A stretch of DNA of 64,000 bases. Source: Saccharospirillum sp. MSK14-1 (GTDB lineage: Bacteria > Pseudomonadota > Gammaproteobacteria > Pseudomonadales > Natronospirillaceae). The stretch covers positions 248,001 through 312,000 of the forward strand of contig NZ_MIES01000026.1 of assembly GCF_003054965.1 (NCBI RefSeq). The letters are read 5' to 3'. Positions 31,288-40,300 of the stretch are shown one piece after another. Position 1 is the stretch's first letter. Each line of letters opens with the position of its first letter. The notes below the pieces were generated by a model. It saw only the letters and a list, made by a program, of their open reading frames with translations, did not search any database and was not told the origin of the DNA. The translations under genes were made by a program, and so were the position numbers.

Positions 31288-31302
31288 TAACGAATTCCGT
31301 TA
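31288..31302. promoter_or_regulatory. Candidate LysR binding dyad
   Basis: TAACGAATTCCGTTA, with perfect five-base arms, in the divergent interval between the LysR gene and the first aldo/keto reductase. The placement suits autoregulation and control of the reductase genes, but the spacing is not the strict T-N11-A form. Confidence 0.35.
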
Positions 31303-31389
31303 ATTTTTACCGGATTATCGTTTTGAACAAGCCAATTACAATAGCGGCCCGCAGCATTTCTGCATTCATCCTCATTCTCGGGAGGCGTT

Positions 31390-32382
31390 ATGACCATTCC
31401 TGCACAACGTGAACTGGGCGGCACGGGCTACGCCGTATCGGAAATTGGACTGGGCTGCTGGCAGCTTGGCGGCGACTGGGGCGCGTTACCCGATGGCCAG
31501 GCCGAAGCGGTACTTGAAGCGGCCAGCCAGGCAGGCGTGAATTTCTGGGACACCGCCGATGTCTATGGCGGTGGCGAAAGCGAACGCATCATCGGTGCGT
31601 TTAACCAGGCGCATCCCGACCCGCAGCGCATCATTGTCACCAAAGCCGGCCGTAACGCCGACCTTTATCCCGATGGCTATCGCCGCGACACCTTACGCGC
31701 TTCCATCGAGGCCTCGCGTGAACGCTTGCAGGTAGAGACGCTTGATCTGGTGCAGCTGCATTGCATTCCGTTTGCCGAGATTCAACGCGGCGCGGTGTTC
31801 GAATGGCTCGACGAATGTCGTCAGGACGGTCTGATCCGTTACTACGGTGCCAGCGTCGAAACTGTCGAAGAAGCAACTTATTGCCTGGAGCACACCCAGG
31901 TCGCCAGCCTGCAACTGATCGTCAATCTGTTGCGCCAGGATATGACCGAGACGGTATTGCCGCTGGCCAAAGAGCAGGACGTTGGCGTGATCGTCCGCCT
32001 GGGCCTGGCCAGTGGATTGCTCTCGGGCAAGATGCAAAAAGATAAGGTGTTTGCTGCCGAAGACCACCGCAACTTTAATCGCGATGGCGATGCCTTTTTC
32101 GTCGGCGAAACCTTTGCCGGCTTGCCGTATGAAACCGGTGTCGACCTGGCCGAACAATTAAAAGCCTATTGCCCGCAAGGCGTCAGCCTGCCGCAGTTGG
32201 CCCTGCGCTGGTTGCTCGACCAACCCGCTGTCAGCAGCGTCATTACCGGTGCCAGCCGGCCGGAACAGATTCGCGATAACGCCGCCGTCTCGGCCATGGC
32301 ACTGTTACCGGCTGAACTGCATCAGCAGCTGGGTGAGTTTTATCGCCAGCAGGTGCGTCACCAGATTCGAGGTGCCATCTGA
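31390..32382 (+). CDS. Aldo/keto reductase (first of three)
   Basis: NAD(P)H-dependent oxidoreductase of 330 residues with a TIM-barrel fold. Visible tetrad elements are NFWDTADVYGGGESE (Asp, Tyr), VTKAGR (Lys) and VQLHC (His). The C-terminal SSVITGASRPEQI is the cofactor-binding segment. A GGAGGCG ribosome site precedes the ATG. The last base of its TGA stop is the first base of the next gene's ATG, so translation is coupled. The physiological aldehyde or sugar substrate is not evident. Confidence 0.9.
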   Translation: MTIPAQRELGGTGYAVSEIGLGCWQLGGDWGALPDGQAEAVLEAASQAGVNFWDTADVYGGGESERIIGAFNQAHPDPQRIIVTKAGRNADLYPDGYRRDTLRASIEASRERLQVETLDLVQLHCIPFAEIQRGAVFEWLDECRQDGLIRYYGASVETVEEATYCLEHTQVASLQLIVNLLRQDMTETVLPLAKEQDVGVIVRLGLASGLLSGKMQKDKVFAAEDHRNFNRDGDAFFVGETFAGLPYETGVDLAEQLKAYCPQGVSLPQLALRWLLDQPAVSSVITGASRPEQIRDNAAVSAMALLPAELHQQLGEFYRQQVRHQIRGAI

Positions 32383-33323
32383 TGCAGTACCGTCGCTTAG
32401 GCAAAACCGAGTTAGAGGTATCGGAAATCGGCTTCGGTGCCTGGCAACTGGGCAATGGTGATCAGTGGGGTGGTATGACCGATGCCACCGCTCACGATCT
32501 GGTTGCGGCGGCGCTCGATCAGGGCTGCACGCTCTTCGATACCGCACCGAACTACGCGCTGACGCGCAGCGAAACCCTGCTCGGTGAGGCGTTAAAGGGG
32601 CGTCGTGATCAGGTGGTGTTGATCAGTAAGTTCGGTCATCACCCCGATGGTTCCACCGATTACGGCGTGCAGGCCTTTTGGCAGAGCCTGGAAAGTTCGT
32701 TGCAACGGCTGCAAACCGATTACCTCGATGCGGTGCTGATTCACAGCCCGCCCATGGCGCAACTGAATGGCCAGGACCCGATTTGGGCGGCGATGAAAGA
32801 CGCCCAACAGCAAGGCAAGATTCGCTTTTACGGCGCCAGTACCGACTACGCTCACGAAGTGCGCGAGGTGCTCGACACCACCGACAGTCAGGTACTGGAA
32901 TTGCTGTTCAATGTGTTGCATCAGGACGTGCGTCTGGCTTTTGACCGGGTGCGTCGCGACGACGTCGGGGTGATCACCAAGGTGCCGCTCGACAGCGGTT
33001 GGTTAAGCGGCCAATACAGCGCTCAAACCCGCTTTGAAGGCGTGCGCGAGCGCTGGAGTCAGGCCGATATTGAGCGGCGTGCCGACTTGGTAAATCAACT
33101 TAATTGGTTGACTGAGAACGATCATCCGCTGGCCGAACAGGCGTTGGCGTATCTGCTCAGTTATCAGGAAGTCAGCTGTGTCATTCCGGGTCTGCGGTCG
33201 ATGACGCAACTGAATACCAACTTCGCCGCGGCCGGTTGTCGCATCAGCAACGCCGATCGCCAGCGACTGGAAGCGTTCTGGGATGAATTCACCGATCACG
33301 GGCAGCATCTGTTGCCCTGGTAA
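32382..33323 (+). CDS. Aldo/keto reductase (second of three)
   Basis: 313-residue aldo/keto reductase starting on the stop codon of the previous one. The tetrad is in TLFDTAPNYALTRSE (Asp, Tyr), ISKFGHH (Lys) and VLIHSPP (His), with a C-terminal SCVIPGLRSMTQL cofactor segment. It is clearly diverged from both flanking paralogues, so the cluster is not a recent duplication. Likely co-transcribed with its neighbours. Confidence 0.9.
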   Translation: MQYRRLGKTELEVSEIGFGAWQLGNGDQWGGMTDATAHDLVAAALDQGCTLFDTAPNYALTRSETLLGEALKGRRDQVVLISKFGHHPDGSTDYGVQAFWQSLESSLQRLQTDYLDAVLIHSPPMAQLNGQDPIWAAMKDAQQQGKIRFYGASTDYAHEVREVLDTTDSQVLELLFNVLHQDVRLAFDRVRRDDVGVITKVPLDSGWLSGQYSAQTRFEGVRERWSQADIERRADLVNQLNWLTENDHPLAEQALAYLLSYQEVSCVIPGLRSMTQLNTNFAAAGCRISNADRQRLEAFWDEFTDHGQHLLPW

Positions 33324-33340
33324 AGCATGAAGAGGTTGTT

Positions 33341-34336
33341 ATGGAATACCGTCGTTTAGGAAAAGCCGGGCTGAAAGTCTCGGCGCTGTCGTTGGGCTCC
33401 TGGGTCACCTTTGGTAAACAGGTCGATCTGAAAGATGCCAAAACGCTGCTGAAAACCGCTTACGATGCGGGCATCAATTTTTTCGATAACGCCGAAGGCT
33501 ACGAGGCCGGCGAATCGGAACGCATCATGGGCGAAGCGATCAATGCATTGGGTTTGCCGCGCGATACCTTTGCGGTGTCTTCGAAGGTGTTCTGGGGCGG
33601 TGACGGTGTGATGCAAAAAGGCTTGTCGGCCAAACACGTGCGCGATGCCTGCGACGCGGCCCTGCAGCGCTTAAAAGTCGACTATCTGGATTTGTATTTT
33701 TGTCACCGTCCGGACATCGATACGCCCATCGAAGAAACCGTTCGCGCCATGGACAACCTGGTGCGCCAGGGCAAAGTGATGTACTGGGGCACCTCCGAAT
33801 GGAGCGCGCAGCAAATCACCGAAGCGCACGCCATTGCCCGGCAGGAACATCTGACGCCGCCGACCATGGAGCAGCCGCAATACAACATGCTCAATCGTCA
33901 TAAAGTGGAAGCGGAGTTCCGGCCGTTGTATGACGGTCCGGGTCTGGGCACCACCATCTTCTCGCCACTGGCGTCGGGTTTGTTGACCGGCAAATACCTC
34001 GACGGCATTCCCGACGGCAGCCGTCTCGATCTGCCGGGCTACGAATGGCTGCGCGATGCCTTGCTCAGCGATGACGGCCAGCAGCGACTGGAGAAAATCC
34101 GCCAGTTAAAACCGCTCGCCGATGAGCTGGGTATGAGCCTGACGCACTTGGCGCTGGCCTGGTGTCTGAAGAACCCGAACGTCAGCACGGTGATTCTCGG
34201 CGCGTCGCGTCTGGAGCAACTGGAAGACAACCTCGGTGCGCTCGACGCCGTTGCAAAACTCGACACGGCCGTCATGGACCGCATCGATGCAATTCTGGAT
34301 AATCGCCCGCCCAAGCCAGAACGCTTCGGCCAGTAA
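33341..34336 (+). CDS. Aldo/keto reductase, Kv-beta-like (third of three)
   Basis: 331 residues. GSWVTFGKQVD near the N-terminus and the C-terminal VSTVILGASRLEQLEDNL match the voltage-gated potassium channel beta-subunit-like branch of aldo/keto reductases, which in bacteria are ordinary NADPH-dependent aldehyde reductases. Tetrad elements: NFFDNAEGYEAGESE, SSKVFWGG, YFCHRPD. An AGAGG ribosome site precedes the ATG. A strong terminator directly after it closes the three-gene operon. Confidence 0.9.
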   Translation: MEYRRLGKAGLKVSALSLGSWVTFGKQVDLKDAKTLLKTAYDAGINFFDNAEGYEAGESERIMGEAINALGLPRDTFAVSSKVFWGGDGVMQKGLSAKHVRDACDAALQRLKVDYLDLYFCHRPDIDTPIEETVRAMDNLVRQGKVMYWGTSEWSAQQITEAHAIARQEHLTPPTMEQPQYNMLNRHKVEAEFRPLYDGPGLGTTIFSPLASGLLTGKYLDGIPDGSRLDLPGYEWLRDALLSDDGQQRLEKIRQLKPLADELGMSLTHLALAWCLKNPNVSTVILGASRLEQLEDNLGALDAVAKLDTAVMDRIDAILDNRPPKPERFGQ

Positions 34337-34354
34337 CGCTTCGTTTGTCCACAC

Positions 34355-34388
34355 AGGCGCCGGCGTTCGACCGGCGCCTTTTTATTTT
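34355..34388 (+). terminator. Intrinsic terminator after the aldo/keto reductase operon
   Basis: Perfect nine-base stem AGGCGCCGG/CCGGCGCCT with a seven-base loop, followed by TTTTTATTTT. It shows that the next gene is a separate unit starting downstream of this point. Confidence 0.9.
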
Positions 34389-34434
34389 AGGGTCAGGGTG
34401 TTTCGCACGCTGGCCGCTTGTTCAAGGAATTGCT

Positions 34435-35604
34435 GTGACGCTTAAGTTTTGGCTACAACCGACCATTCTTCGTCTGTTGGCGTTGTGCCTGTTGCTGGGC
34501 ACCGCCGGGGCGTCCGTGTTCCCGGTGCTCAGTACGCACCTGGCCAGCAATCTGGGCATTCAGCCTTTGTGGATCGGGGTGTTTTTTGGTGCCAATACGC
34601 TGGCCGGAATTGGCGTCAGCTTATGGCTGGCCCGCCGCTCGGATGCCGGTATGAGCCGGATGCGCATTCTGGTGATCGCGGTGACGATTTCCATGTTCGG
34701 CTCGGTTGGGCTGGGTTATCTGCAATGGTATCCGGCCTTGCTGGTGGCGGGCATGATCTGGTTTGGTTTGTCGTCGACCGCCCAGCCTCAGTTGTTTGCC
34801 TTAGCGCGTGAGCAAGTTGATGACCGCCAGGCGGCGCTGTTTCAGTCGGTTCTTCGCGCCACCATTTCCATGAGTTGGATCGCGGGTCCGCCGCTGGCAT
34901 ATCTGTTATTTGAGCTGATCGGTTTCAAACATCTGATGCTGGTGACAGCCGGGTTGTTTGCGCTGTGTTTGTTGTTGTTGCCGGGTTTGAAAGACGCTCG
35001 TCTGGCGTCGTCGAGCACCGCGGTTTCCGTGACCGATCCGCGCATTCTCGGTTTAACGCTGGTCATCGTTTGTCTGTTTGCGGCCAATTCGATGTACGTC
35101 GTCTACATGCCGATTTATGTACGGGACGTACTCGGGTTGTTGAGCATCGCTCCGGGCTTGTTGATGGGTCTGGCCGCCGGTTTGGAAATTCCGATCATGA
35201 TTGGCGCCGGTGCGCAGTCGTATCGCTGGCCGCTGTTTGGCCCGTTAAAAGTGGCGGCGGTATGTGGCGTTCTGTTTTACACCGGGGTGTGGTGGTTCGA
35301 CAGTTTCAGCGCCATGTTGGCGTTGCAGATCTTCAATGCCGGTCTCGTTGGCTTGGCAGCCGGTCTGGGCATCAGCATCTTCCAGACGTTGATGAAAGAT
35401 CGCCTGGGAATGGCATCGACGCTCTACACCAACGCCATCAAAATCGGCAGCCTGGCCGGTTCTACTCTGGGCGGTGTGATTGCCCAGCTGGGTGGTTTCG
35501 ACTGGGTGTTTTTGTTCTGCGCCTTGCTGTCACTTCTGGCACTGGCGCTGGTGTATACGCTCGGTTATAAAACGGCTCCAACAGAGGAAACGTCGTCATC
35601 ATGA
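34435..35604 (+). CDS. MFS sugar efflux transporter, SetA/SetB-like
   Basis: Inner-membrane exporter of about 389 residues with twelve predicted helices. The segments GVFFGANTLAGIGVSLWLA, GLSSTAQPQLFALARE and SWIAGPPLAY align with E. coli SetA/SetB, which export lactose and other sugars or analogues. The GTG at 34435 with AAGGAA upstream is chosen, because the longer frame runs through the preceding terminator. The stop overlaps the start of the LysE family gene (ATGA), so the two are coupled. Confidence 0.87.
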   Translation: MTLKFWLQPTILRLLALCLLLGTAGASVFPVLSTHLASNLGIQPLWIGVFFGANTLAGIGVSLWLARRSDAGMSRMRILVIAVTISMFGSVGLGYLQWYPALLVAGMIWFGLSSTAQPQLFALAREQVDDRQAALFQSVLRATISMSWIAGPPLAYLLFELIGFKHLMLVTAGLFALCLLLLPGLKDARLASSSTAVSVTDPRILGLTLVIVCLFAANSMYVVYMPIYVRDVLGLLSIAPGLLMGLAAGLEIPIMIGAGAQSYRWPLFGPLKVAAVCGVLFYTGVWWFDSFSAMLALQIFNAGLVGLAAGLGISIFQTLMKDRLGMASTLYTNAIKIGSLAGSTLGGVIAQLGGFDWVFLFCALLSLLALALVYTLGYKTAPTEETSSS

Positions 35605-36227
35605 TCAACACCGCTTTACTCGCTGCCTTTATTCCTACTTTCCTGTTTGTCTCTCTGACGCCCGGCATGTGCATGACACTGTCGATGAGCCTGGGCATCA
35701 CCATTGGCGTGCGTCGCACGTTCTGGATGATGGCCGGTGAGCTGGTGGGTGTGGGTCTGGTCGCGGTGATGGCGGTGATCGGTGTGGCGGCCATTATGCT
35801 CGGTTCACCGCAGATCTTTACCGCCTTTAAATGGGCCGGTGGGGCTTACCTGCTGTGGCTGGGCGTGCAGATGTGGCGTTCGCGCGGCAAGCTGGCGATT
35901 CCTGAAACCGGCGATTCCGAGCACGTCGGCGCCAGCCGGTTACAACTGGCGACGCAAGGTTTTGTGACCGCCGTAGCGAACCCGAAAGGCTGGGCGTTCT
36001 TTATGGTATTGCTGCCGCCGTTTCTGGACGACAGCCGCCCACTGACGCCACAGCTGGCCGCACTGATCGCGATGATTCTGATGATTGAATGGCTGTCGCT
36101 GATTCTCTACGCCAGCGGCGGTAAAACGCTGAGCAAACTGCTGGCGCGCGGTTCCAACGTGCGCCGCATCAACCGCGTTGCCGGAACCCTGATGATGGGC
36201 GTCGGCGTCTGGTTGGCGTTGGGTTAA
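35601..36227 (+). CDS. LysE/RhtB family exporter
   Basis: Inner-membrane protein of 208 residues with about six hydrophobic segments and the family N-terminal signature LTPGMCMTLSMSLGITIGVR. This family exports amino acids such as lysine, homoserine or threonine; the substrate is unknown. Translationally coupled to the SetB-like gene. It converges with rep six bases later, with no visible terminator between. Confidence 0.87.
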   Translation: MINTALLAAFIPTFLFVSLTPGMCMTLSMSLGITIGVRRTFWMMAGELVGVGLVAVMAVIGVAAIMLGSPQIFTAFKWAGGAYLLWLGVQMWRSRGKLAIPETGDSEHVGASRLQLATQGFVTAVANPKGWAFFMVLLPPFLDDSRPLTPQLAALIAMILMIEWLSLILYASGGKTLSKLLARGSNVRRINRVAGTLMMGVGVWLALG

Positions 36228-36233
36228 ACGCCG

Positions 36234-38255
36234 TTAAGAATTCAGCATCGCTCTGAGGTTGGCGATGGAGCGGCTGCCCTGTTCGCGGGTGGCCGCCGGG
36301 TCGGCGTCTTCACGGCCGTCCCACTGCAAATCATCGGGCGGCAGTTCATCGAGGAAACGGCTCGGTGTGCAGTCGACGACTTCCCCAAACTGTTTGCGCT
36401 TGGCCGCGTAAGTGAGCGTTAACGTCCGCTGAGCGCGGGTGATGCCCACGTACATCAGGCGGCGTTCTTCTTCGATGTCGCCGCTTTCAATCGAATTGCG
36501 GTGCGGCAGCAACTCTTCTTCCAGCCCCATGACAAAGACGTGTGGAAACTCCAGCCCTTTGGAGGCGTGCAGCGTCATCAGCTGCACGGCGTCGGTGTCA
36601 TCCTCTTCTTCCTGACGGTCCATGATGTCGCGCAGCACCAGCTTGCCGATAGCGTCCTGCACCTGGATGTCGGAATCGTCGTCTTCGTCACCGCGCTCGA
36701 GCATGGCCTGCAGGCTGTCGATCAGGATGTGCACGTTGGCCAGACGTTTTTCCGCCTGTCGGTCGGTGTCGCTGTCTTGTCGCAGCCAGGCTTCGTAATT
36801 GATGTCGGTGATCAATTCGCGGATCACCATCACCGGGTCGTCTTCGGTGTGCAGTTTTTTAATGGTGCGATCGAGCCAGGTGCTGAACCGCTCCAGTCGT
36901 TCGCCCGCCTTGGCGGGCAGGTGTTCATGCAAGCCCATTTCCTGACAGGCTGCGCTTAAACTGACGCCACGCTGACCGGCGTATTCGTTGAGTTTTTCCA
37001 GCGTCGCCGGACCAATTTCGCGGCGCGGCGTGTTGATGATGCGCAGGAAGGCGGCGTCGTCATCCGGGTTCACCAGCAAGCGCAGATAACTCATGACGTC
37101 CTTAATTTCCGCCTTGGCGAAGAAAGAGGTGCCGCCGGTCATCTTGTAGGGAATGCGGTTCTGCTGCAGTTTGATTTCCAGTACCCGCGCCTGGAAGTTG
37201 CCGCGATAGAGCACGGCAAAATCTTTGTACTGGCCACGCCGCACCAGATGCTGATGCAGAATTTCGTTGGCGATGCGTTCGGCTTCGGCTTCATCGTTGG
37301 GCGTGCGGATGATACGGATGGGGTCGCCAAAACCCATTTCACTCCACAGCGTCTTGGTGAAGACGTGCGGGTTGTTGTCGATGACGGTGTTGGCGGCTTT
37401 CAAAATCAGGCCGGTGGAGCGGTAGTTCTGCTCCAGCTTGACGATCTTCAGGCCGGGAAAGTCGTCTTGCAGCTGCACCAGGTTTTCCGGCCGCGCGCCG
37501 CGCCAGGAATAGATCGACTGGTCGTCGTCGCCCACCACAGTAAAGCGCGGCTGATCGCCGACCAGCATTTTCACCAGCTGATACTGGGAGATGTTGGTGT
37601 CCTGATATTCGTCTACCAGCAGATAGCGAATGCGTCGGTTCCAACGCGCCAGCACTTCCGGGTGATCGCGGAACAGCACGGTGGGCAGACGGATTAAATC
37701 GTCGAAATCGGTGGCGTTGTAGGCGCTGAGCATGCGCAGGTATTGATCGTAGATTTCCACTGCCAGGGAGTGACGCGCGTCTTCCATCTTGCCGCGCAGA
37801 TCGTCCGGTTCGGCCAGGTCGTTCTTCCACAGGCTGATCATGTGGCGGAAGAAATCGACGTCGTCGACCGCATTGGGCACTTCGCGCAGCACGATGTCTT
37901 TAATCAGCGCTTTGGTGTCGTGGTCGTCAAACAGCGTGAAGCCGGGTTTCAGACCCAGATGCGAACCGTCGCGGCGCAGAATGTTCAGGCCCAGGGTATG
38001 GAAGGTTGAAACGATTAAGCCATGACCGGCCTTGCCCTTGACCAGCTTGCTGACCCGCGATTTCATTTCCCGAGCCGCCTTATTGGTGAAAGTCACCGCG
38101 GCAATGTTGTGTGCTTTGTAGCCACACTCGTTGATCAGGTAGGCAATTTTCTGGGTGATCACCGACGTCTTGCCACTGCCGGCCCCGGCCAATACCAGCA
38201 TCGGGCCACTGATGTAGTGCACCGATTCGCTTTGTCGGGGGTTCAATTGGGCCAT
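36234..38255 (-). CDS. rep: ATP-dependent DNA helicase Rep
   Basis: SF1A 3'-5' helicase of 673 residues that helps forks pass protein barriers. Motif I LAGAGSGKTSV (near residue 28), motif II LLVDEYQDTN, GDDDQSIYSWRGA, motif IV QNYRSTG and motif V LMTLHASKGLEFPHVF are all present. The length matches E. coli Rep, and it lacks the longer UvrD C-terminus. It is divergent from aroE. Confidence 0.96.
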   Translation of the reverse strand: MAQLNPRQSESVHYISGPMLVLAGAGSGKTSVITQKIAYLINECGYKAHNIAAVTFTNKAAREMKSRVSKLVKGKAGHGLIVSTFHTLGLNILRRDGSHLGLKPGFTLFDDHDTKALIKDIVLREVPNAVDDVDFFRHMISLWKNDLAEPDDLRGKMEDARHSLAVEIYDQYLRMLSAYNATDFDDLIRLPTVLFRDHPEVLARWNRRIRYLLVDEYQDTNISQYQLVKMLVGDQPRFTVVGDDDQSIYSWRGARPENLVQLQDDFPGLKIVKLEQNYRSTGLILKAANTVIDNNPHVFTKTLWSEMGFGDPIRIIRTPNDEAEAERIANEILHQHLVRRGQYKDFAVLYRGNFQARVLEIKLQQNRIPYKMTGGTSFFAKAEIKDVMSYLRLLVNPDDDAAFLRIINTPRREIGPATLEKLNEYAGQRGVSLSAACQEMGLHEHLPAKAGERLERFSTWLDRTIKKLHTEDDPVMVIRELITDINYEAWLRQDSDTDRQAEKRLANVHILIDSLQAMLERGDEDDDSDIQVQDAIGKLVLRDIMDRQEEEDDTDAVQLMTLHASKGLEFPHVFVMGLEEELLPHRNSIESGDIEEERRLMYVGITRAQRTLTLTYAAKRKQFGEVVDCTPSRFLDELPPDDLQWDGREDADPAATREQGSRSIANLRAMLNS

Positions 38256-38445
38256 GCGGCGGAGATCCTGTGGGGGCGGTATGAGAGTGCGCTAGTCTAC
38301 CAGTGCACCGGAGTCGCCCCAAGCACAAAGCGGGGTTCGGTCCCGGCGAACGGTGGGCGAGTCTATTGTTTTTTAACCGCTAAGTCGTTTCAATCGGACG
38401 CACGTCTCGTTGCAGCCGTTTAGCCACGATAATAAAGGATCGAGC

Positions 38446-39252
38446 ATGGATCGTTATGCGGTACTGGGTCACCCCATCAAGCACAGTTTGTCACCCGATA
38501 TTCACGCCGCTTTTGCTCGACAAACCGGGCAGGACATTAACTACCAGGCCATTGAGCTGCCGGTCACCAGTTTTGAAACCCGCGTCTGGCAGTTGTTCAA
38601 AGACGGCTACAAAGGGTTCAACATTACGGTCCCGTTTAAAACCGACGCGCACGACTTTGCCGATGTTCTGACCGAACGCGCCAAACGCGCTGGTGCTGTC
38701 AATACTTTGACACTCACCGAGGACGGCCGTATTCTGGGCGACACCTCAGATGGCGCGGGCCTGGTGTTCGATCTGGTCGAGCAACTGGGCTGGTCACTGG
38801 CCGGTAAGAATCTGCTGATTCTTGGTGCCGGTGGGGCCGTTCGGGGTGTTCTGGAGCCGCTGTTAAGTTGTGGTCCGGCGCAGTTGGTTCTGGCGAACCG
38901 AACCCTGGCCAAAGCCGAAGCGCTGACCGACGACTTCCCGGAAATTTCGCCCACAACCTTTGAAGAGATCGGCGGTCAGTTCGATCTGGTGATTAATGGA
39001 ACCTCGGCGAGTCTGTCGGGCCATCTGCCACCCATACCGGACGGCCTGCTGAATGCCGAAACCCGCTGCTACGACATGATGTACGGCAAGGATGAAACCG
39101 TCTTCAATCGTTGGGCGCGCTCGCAAGGCGTGACGCACTGTGCCGATGGACTGGGCATGCTGGTTGGGCAGGCAGCGGTAAGTTTTGAAATATGGCGTGG
39201 GATCCGTCCTGACCCGGCGCCGGTGCTGCAAGGATTGCGTGAGCAACTCTAA
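38446..39252 (+). CDS. aroE: Shikimate dehydrogenase
   Basis: Reduces 3-dehydroshikimate to shikimate with NADPH in aromatic amino acid synthesis. 268 residues, normal length. The substrate pocket motif HPIKHSLSPDIH is at the N-terminus, NITVPFK with the catalytic Lys near residue 65, the NADP motif ILGAGGAVRGV in the middle, and DGLGMLVGQAA at the end. The ATG at 38446 follows AAGGATCGAGC. The SPOR-like protein gene starts five bases after the stop. Confidence 0.96.
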   Translation: MDRYAVLGHPIKHSLSPDIHAAFARQTGQDINYQAIELPVTSFETRVWQLFKDGYKGFNITVPFKTDAHDFADVLTERAKRAGAVNTLTLTEDGRILGDTSDGAGLVFDLVEQLGWSLAGKNLLILGAGGAVRGVLEPLLSCGPAQLVLANRTLAKAEALTDDFPEISPTTFEEIGGQFDLVINGTSASLSGHLPPIPDGLLNAETRCYDMMYGKDETVFNRWARSQGVTHCADGLGMLVGQAAVSFEIWRGIRPDPAPVLQGLREQL

Positions 39253-39256
39253 TTAC

Positions 39257-40216
39257 ATGAAGCCATTTTTCGTTTTTGTCAGTCTCGCCATGGCGTCTTT
39301 GTCGGTTCAGGCCGAGGACACCTTTTTCTCCATTGCCGGCACCACGCCCATTCAGCAGTTTGAACGAGCGGGCGCGCGCGCCTATGTGCATCGCGATCTG
39401 GGTCGGCATCTGGCCATTGCCGGGGGGTATGCTCAGTCGGAGCCGCAGCGCGGTGTCAGCCAGGGCAGTGTGATTGCCCGCTTTTCCATGCCGTTTCAAA
39501 CATCTTTAAACGAGCGCGTTTATCCCTTTGCCGGCATCGACCAGCAGATCGAAGCCGGTGCCATTGAACCCGCGGTGTTTTTGGGCGCGGGTATTGAGCA
39601 GCAGTGGATTGATCAGTGGGGCGGTTTTATCGAAACGCGTTACCAGCTTGATCGTGAGCAAGACTGGCATTTGCAGGTGGGCGTTCGTTTCTGGCCCGGC
39701 CGAGCCAAGCGTCTCGATGCGCGCGTGCGCAGCAGCGATCCCGATCAGGCTCGCCAGGACGATGACTTTAACGAGCGCATTGAGTTATCGGACGTTGAGC
39801 AGCGCCAGGCACAACCACAACCGGAGCCAGAGCCAGAGCCAGAGCCAGAGCCTCAGCCAGAACCGGAACCCGTCGTTCAGGCGGAACCCGAACCCGAGCC
39901 GGAACCCGTCCGAAGCGACTCGGAAACCGATCGCTTCCTGGCCAGCATCATGGAACAAGCCAAACGCGATTTACCCGACGGTGTTTATGTTCACCTCGGG
40001 TTTTTCCGTCAGGTTCAGTCCATACAGCGCTACCGCAATCTGGTCACCGATTACGTCTGGGGCGATGAATTACTGGTGCATTACGACGAGCCATTAAACG
40101 GCTTTCGGGTGTTGATCGGCCCGTACACCGAACCCGATGCGCGGGCTCGCCGGCAGGACATTCGCGAGCACGATATGGATGCGTTTATCTACTGGGTGCC
40201 GCAGCGCGACCGATAA
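39257..40216 (+). CDS. Exported protein with Pro-Glu repeats and SPOR-like C-terminus
   Basis: Envelope protein of about 319 residues. A signal peptide ends near VSLAMASLSVQAED. Residues ~22-160 are Gly/aromatic-rich with alternating polarity, possibly a small outer-membrane-associated beta domain. Residues ~195-240 are a Pro-Glu repeat from a six-base repeat (GAGCCA) at about 39823-39907, likely a rigid spacer. The last ~75 residues (GVYVHLGFFRQVQSIQRY ... FRVLIGPY) look like a SPOR domain, which binds denuded peptidoglycan at the septum. I infer a periplasmic protein spanning to the wall; the specific function is unknown. Confidence 0.75.
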   Translation: MKPFFVFVSLAMASLSVQAEDTFFSIAGTTPIQQFERAGARAYVHRDLGRHLAIAGGYAQSEPQRGVSQGSVIARFSMPFQTSLNERVYPFAGIDQQIEAGAIEPAVFLGAGIEQQWIDQWGGFIETRYQLDREQDWHLQVGVRFWPGRAKRLDARVRSSDPDQARQDDDFNERIELSDVEQRQAQPQPEPEPEPEPEPQPEPEPVVQAEPEPEPEPVRSDSETDRFLASIMEQAKRDLPDGVYVHLGFFRQVQSIQRYRNLVTDYVWGDELLVHYDEPLNGFRVLIGPYTEPDARARRQDIREHDMDAFIYWVPQRDR

Positions 40217-40232
40217 CAAACCAATAAACGAC

Positions 40233-40277
40233 ATGGCCGCGATACCGGAACAGTCCGGTATCGCGGCCATTTTTTTG
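40233..40277. terminator. Strong terminator between the SPOR-like gene and prlC
   Basis: A 17-base perfect stem (40233-40249 with 40254-40270), a four-base loop ACAG, then seven T. It separates two converging genes. Confidence 0.92.
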
Positions 40278-40300
40278 CGGCTGTTTTTTAGGCGATCTGT

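Noticed and set aside
39823-39907. Possible CRISPR-like or satellite repeat
   Set aside because: It is an in-frame hexamer repeat coding for Pro-Glu; there are no spacers.
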